A stretch of DNA of 5,197 nt from Lachnospiraceae bacterium (lineage in GTDB: Bacteria; Bacillota; Clostridia; Lachnospirales; Lachnospiraceae), in contig DLYC01000144.1 of assembly GCA_003447895.1 (NCBI GenBank), forward strand, positions 1-5,197, in the 5' to 3' direction. The notes below the pieces were generated by a model. The model ran no database searches, had not been told where the DNA came from, and was given only the letters and a program-made list of their open reading frames with translations. Made by a program: the position numbers and the translations under genes. The first letter of the stretch is position 1, and each line of letters opens with the position of its first letter. Below are positions 5,190-5,197 of the stretch, piece after piece.

Positions 5190-5197
5190 CCGCGGGG

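Noticed and set aside
1..5197. CRISPR array, tRNA, rRNA, transposase or insertion-sequence ends
   Set aside because: I saw no regularly spaced repeats, cloverleaf-like segments, transposase motifs or terminal repeats with target duplications.

Overview
The window reads as part of a cell-surface polysaccharide (capsule or wall glycan) gene cluster from a low-copy-repeat, Gram-positive genome, most likely a Clostridia of the Lachnospiraceae type. This placement is an inference. It rests on GC-rich coding sequence separated by clearly AT-rich regulatory gaps, purine-rich Shine-Dalgarno sites, one TTG start, and the style of the glycosyltransferases (GTs). No species can be named from the sequence alone.

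Layout, all on the + strand. Bases 1-308 hold no convincing gene. The first 240 bases are AT-rich and carry an unusual density of inverted repeats plus one weak promoter candidate, followed by a GC-rich leader hairpin and a ribosome binding site. Three GT2-family genes follow: 309-1880 (523 aa), 1900-3282 (460 aa, TTG start) and 3346-4425 (359 aa). They are separated by 19 and 63 bases and look like one operon. A strong intrinsic terminator (4457-4516) closes it. A candidate extended -10 promoter (4420-4448) lies directly before that terminator. The last gene, 4530-5189 (219 aa), encodes an unrecognised coiled-coil protein with a C-terminal membrane segment. The final 8 bases hold nothing.

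How the genes may work together. GT2 enzymes of this type transfer sugars (often rhamnose) from nucleotide-sugars to a growing lipid-linked glycan at the cytoplasmic face of the membrane. The two large GTs both look derived from a tandem two-domain GT (GT-A domain N + GT-A domain C), but they have decayed in opposite ways. The first keeps an intact C domain and only the acceptor half of the N domain. The second keeps a nearly whole N domain and a C domain that has lost its nucleotide-binding half and its acidic catalytic motif. The third GT has the fold outline but lacks the two Asp motifs expected for nucleotide-sugar and metal binding. A set of partly defective, perhaps complementary GTs in one operon is the most interesting feature here. 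The second is the nested promoter, terminator and possible pseudoknot between the third and fourth genes.
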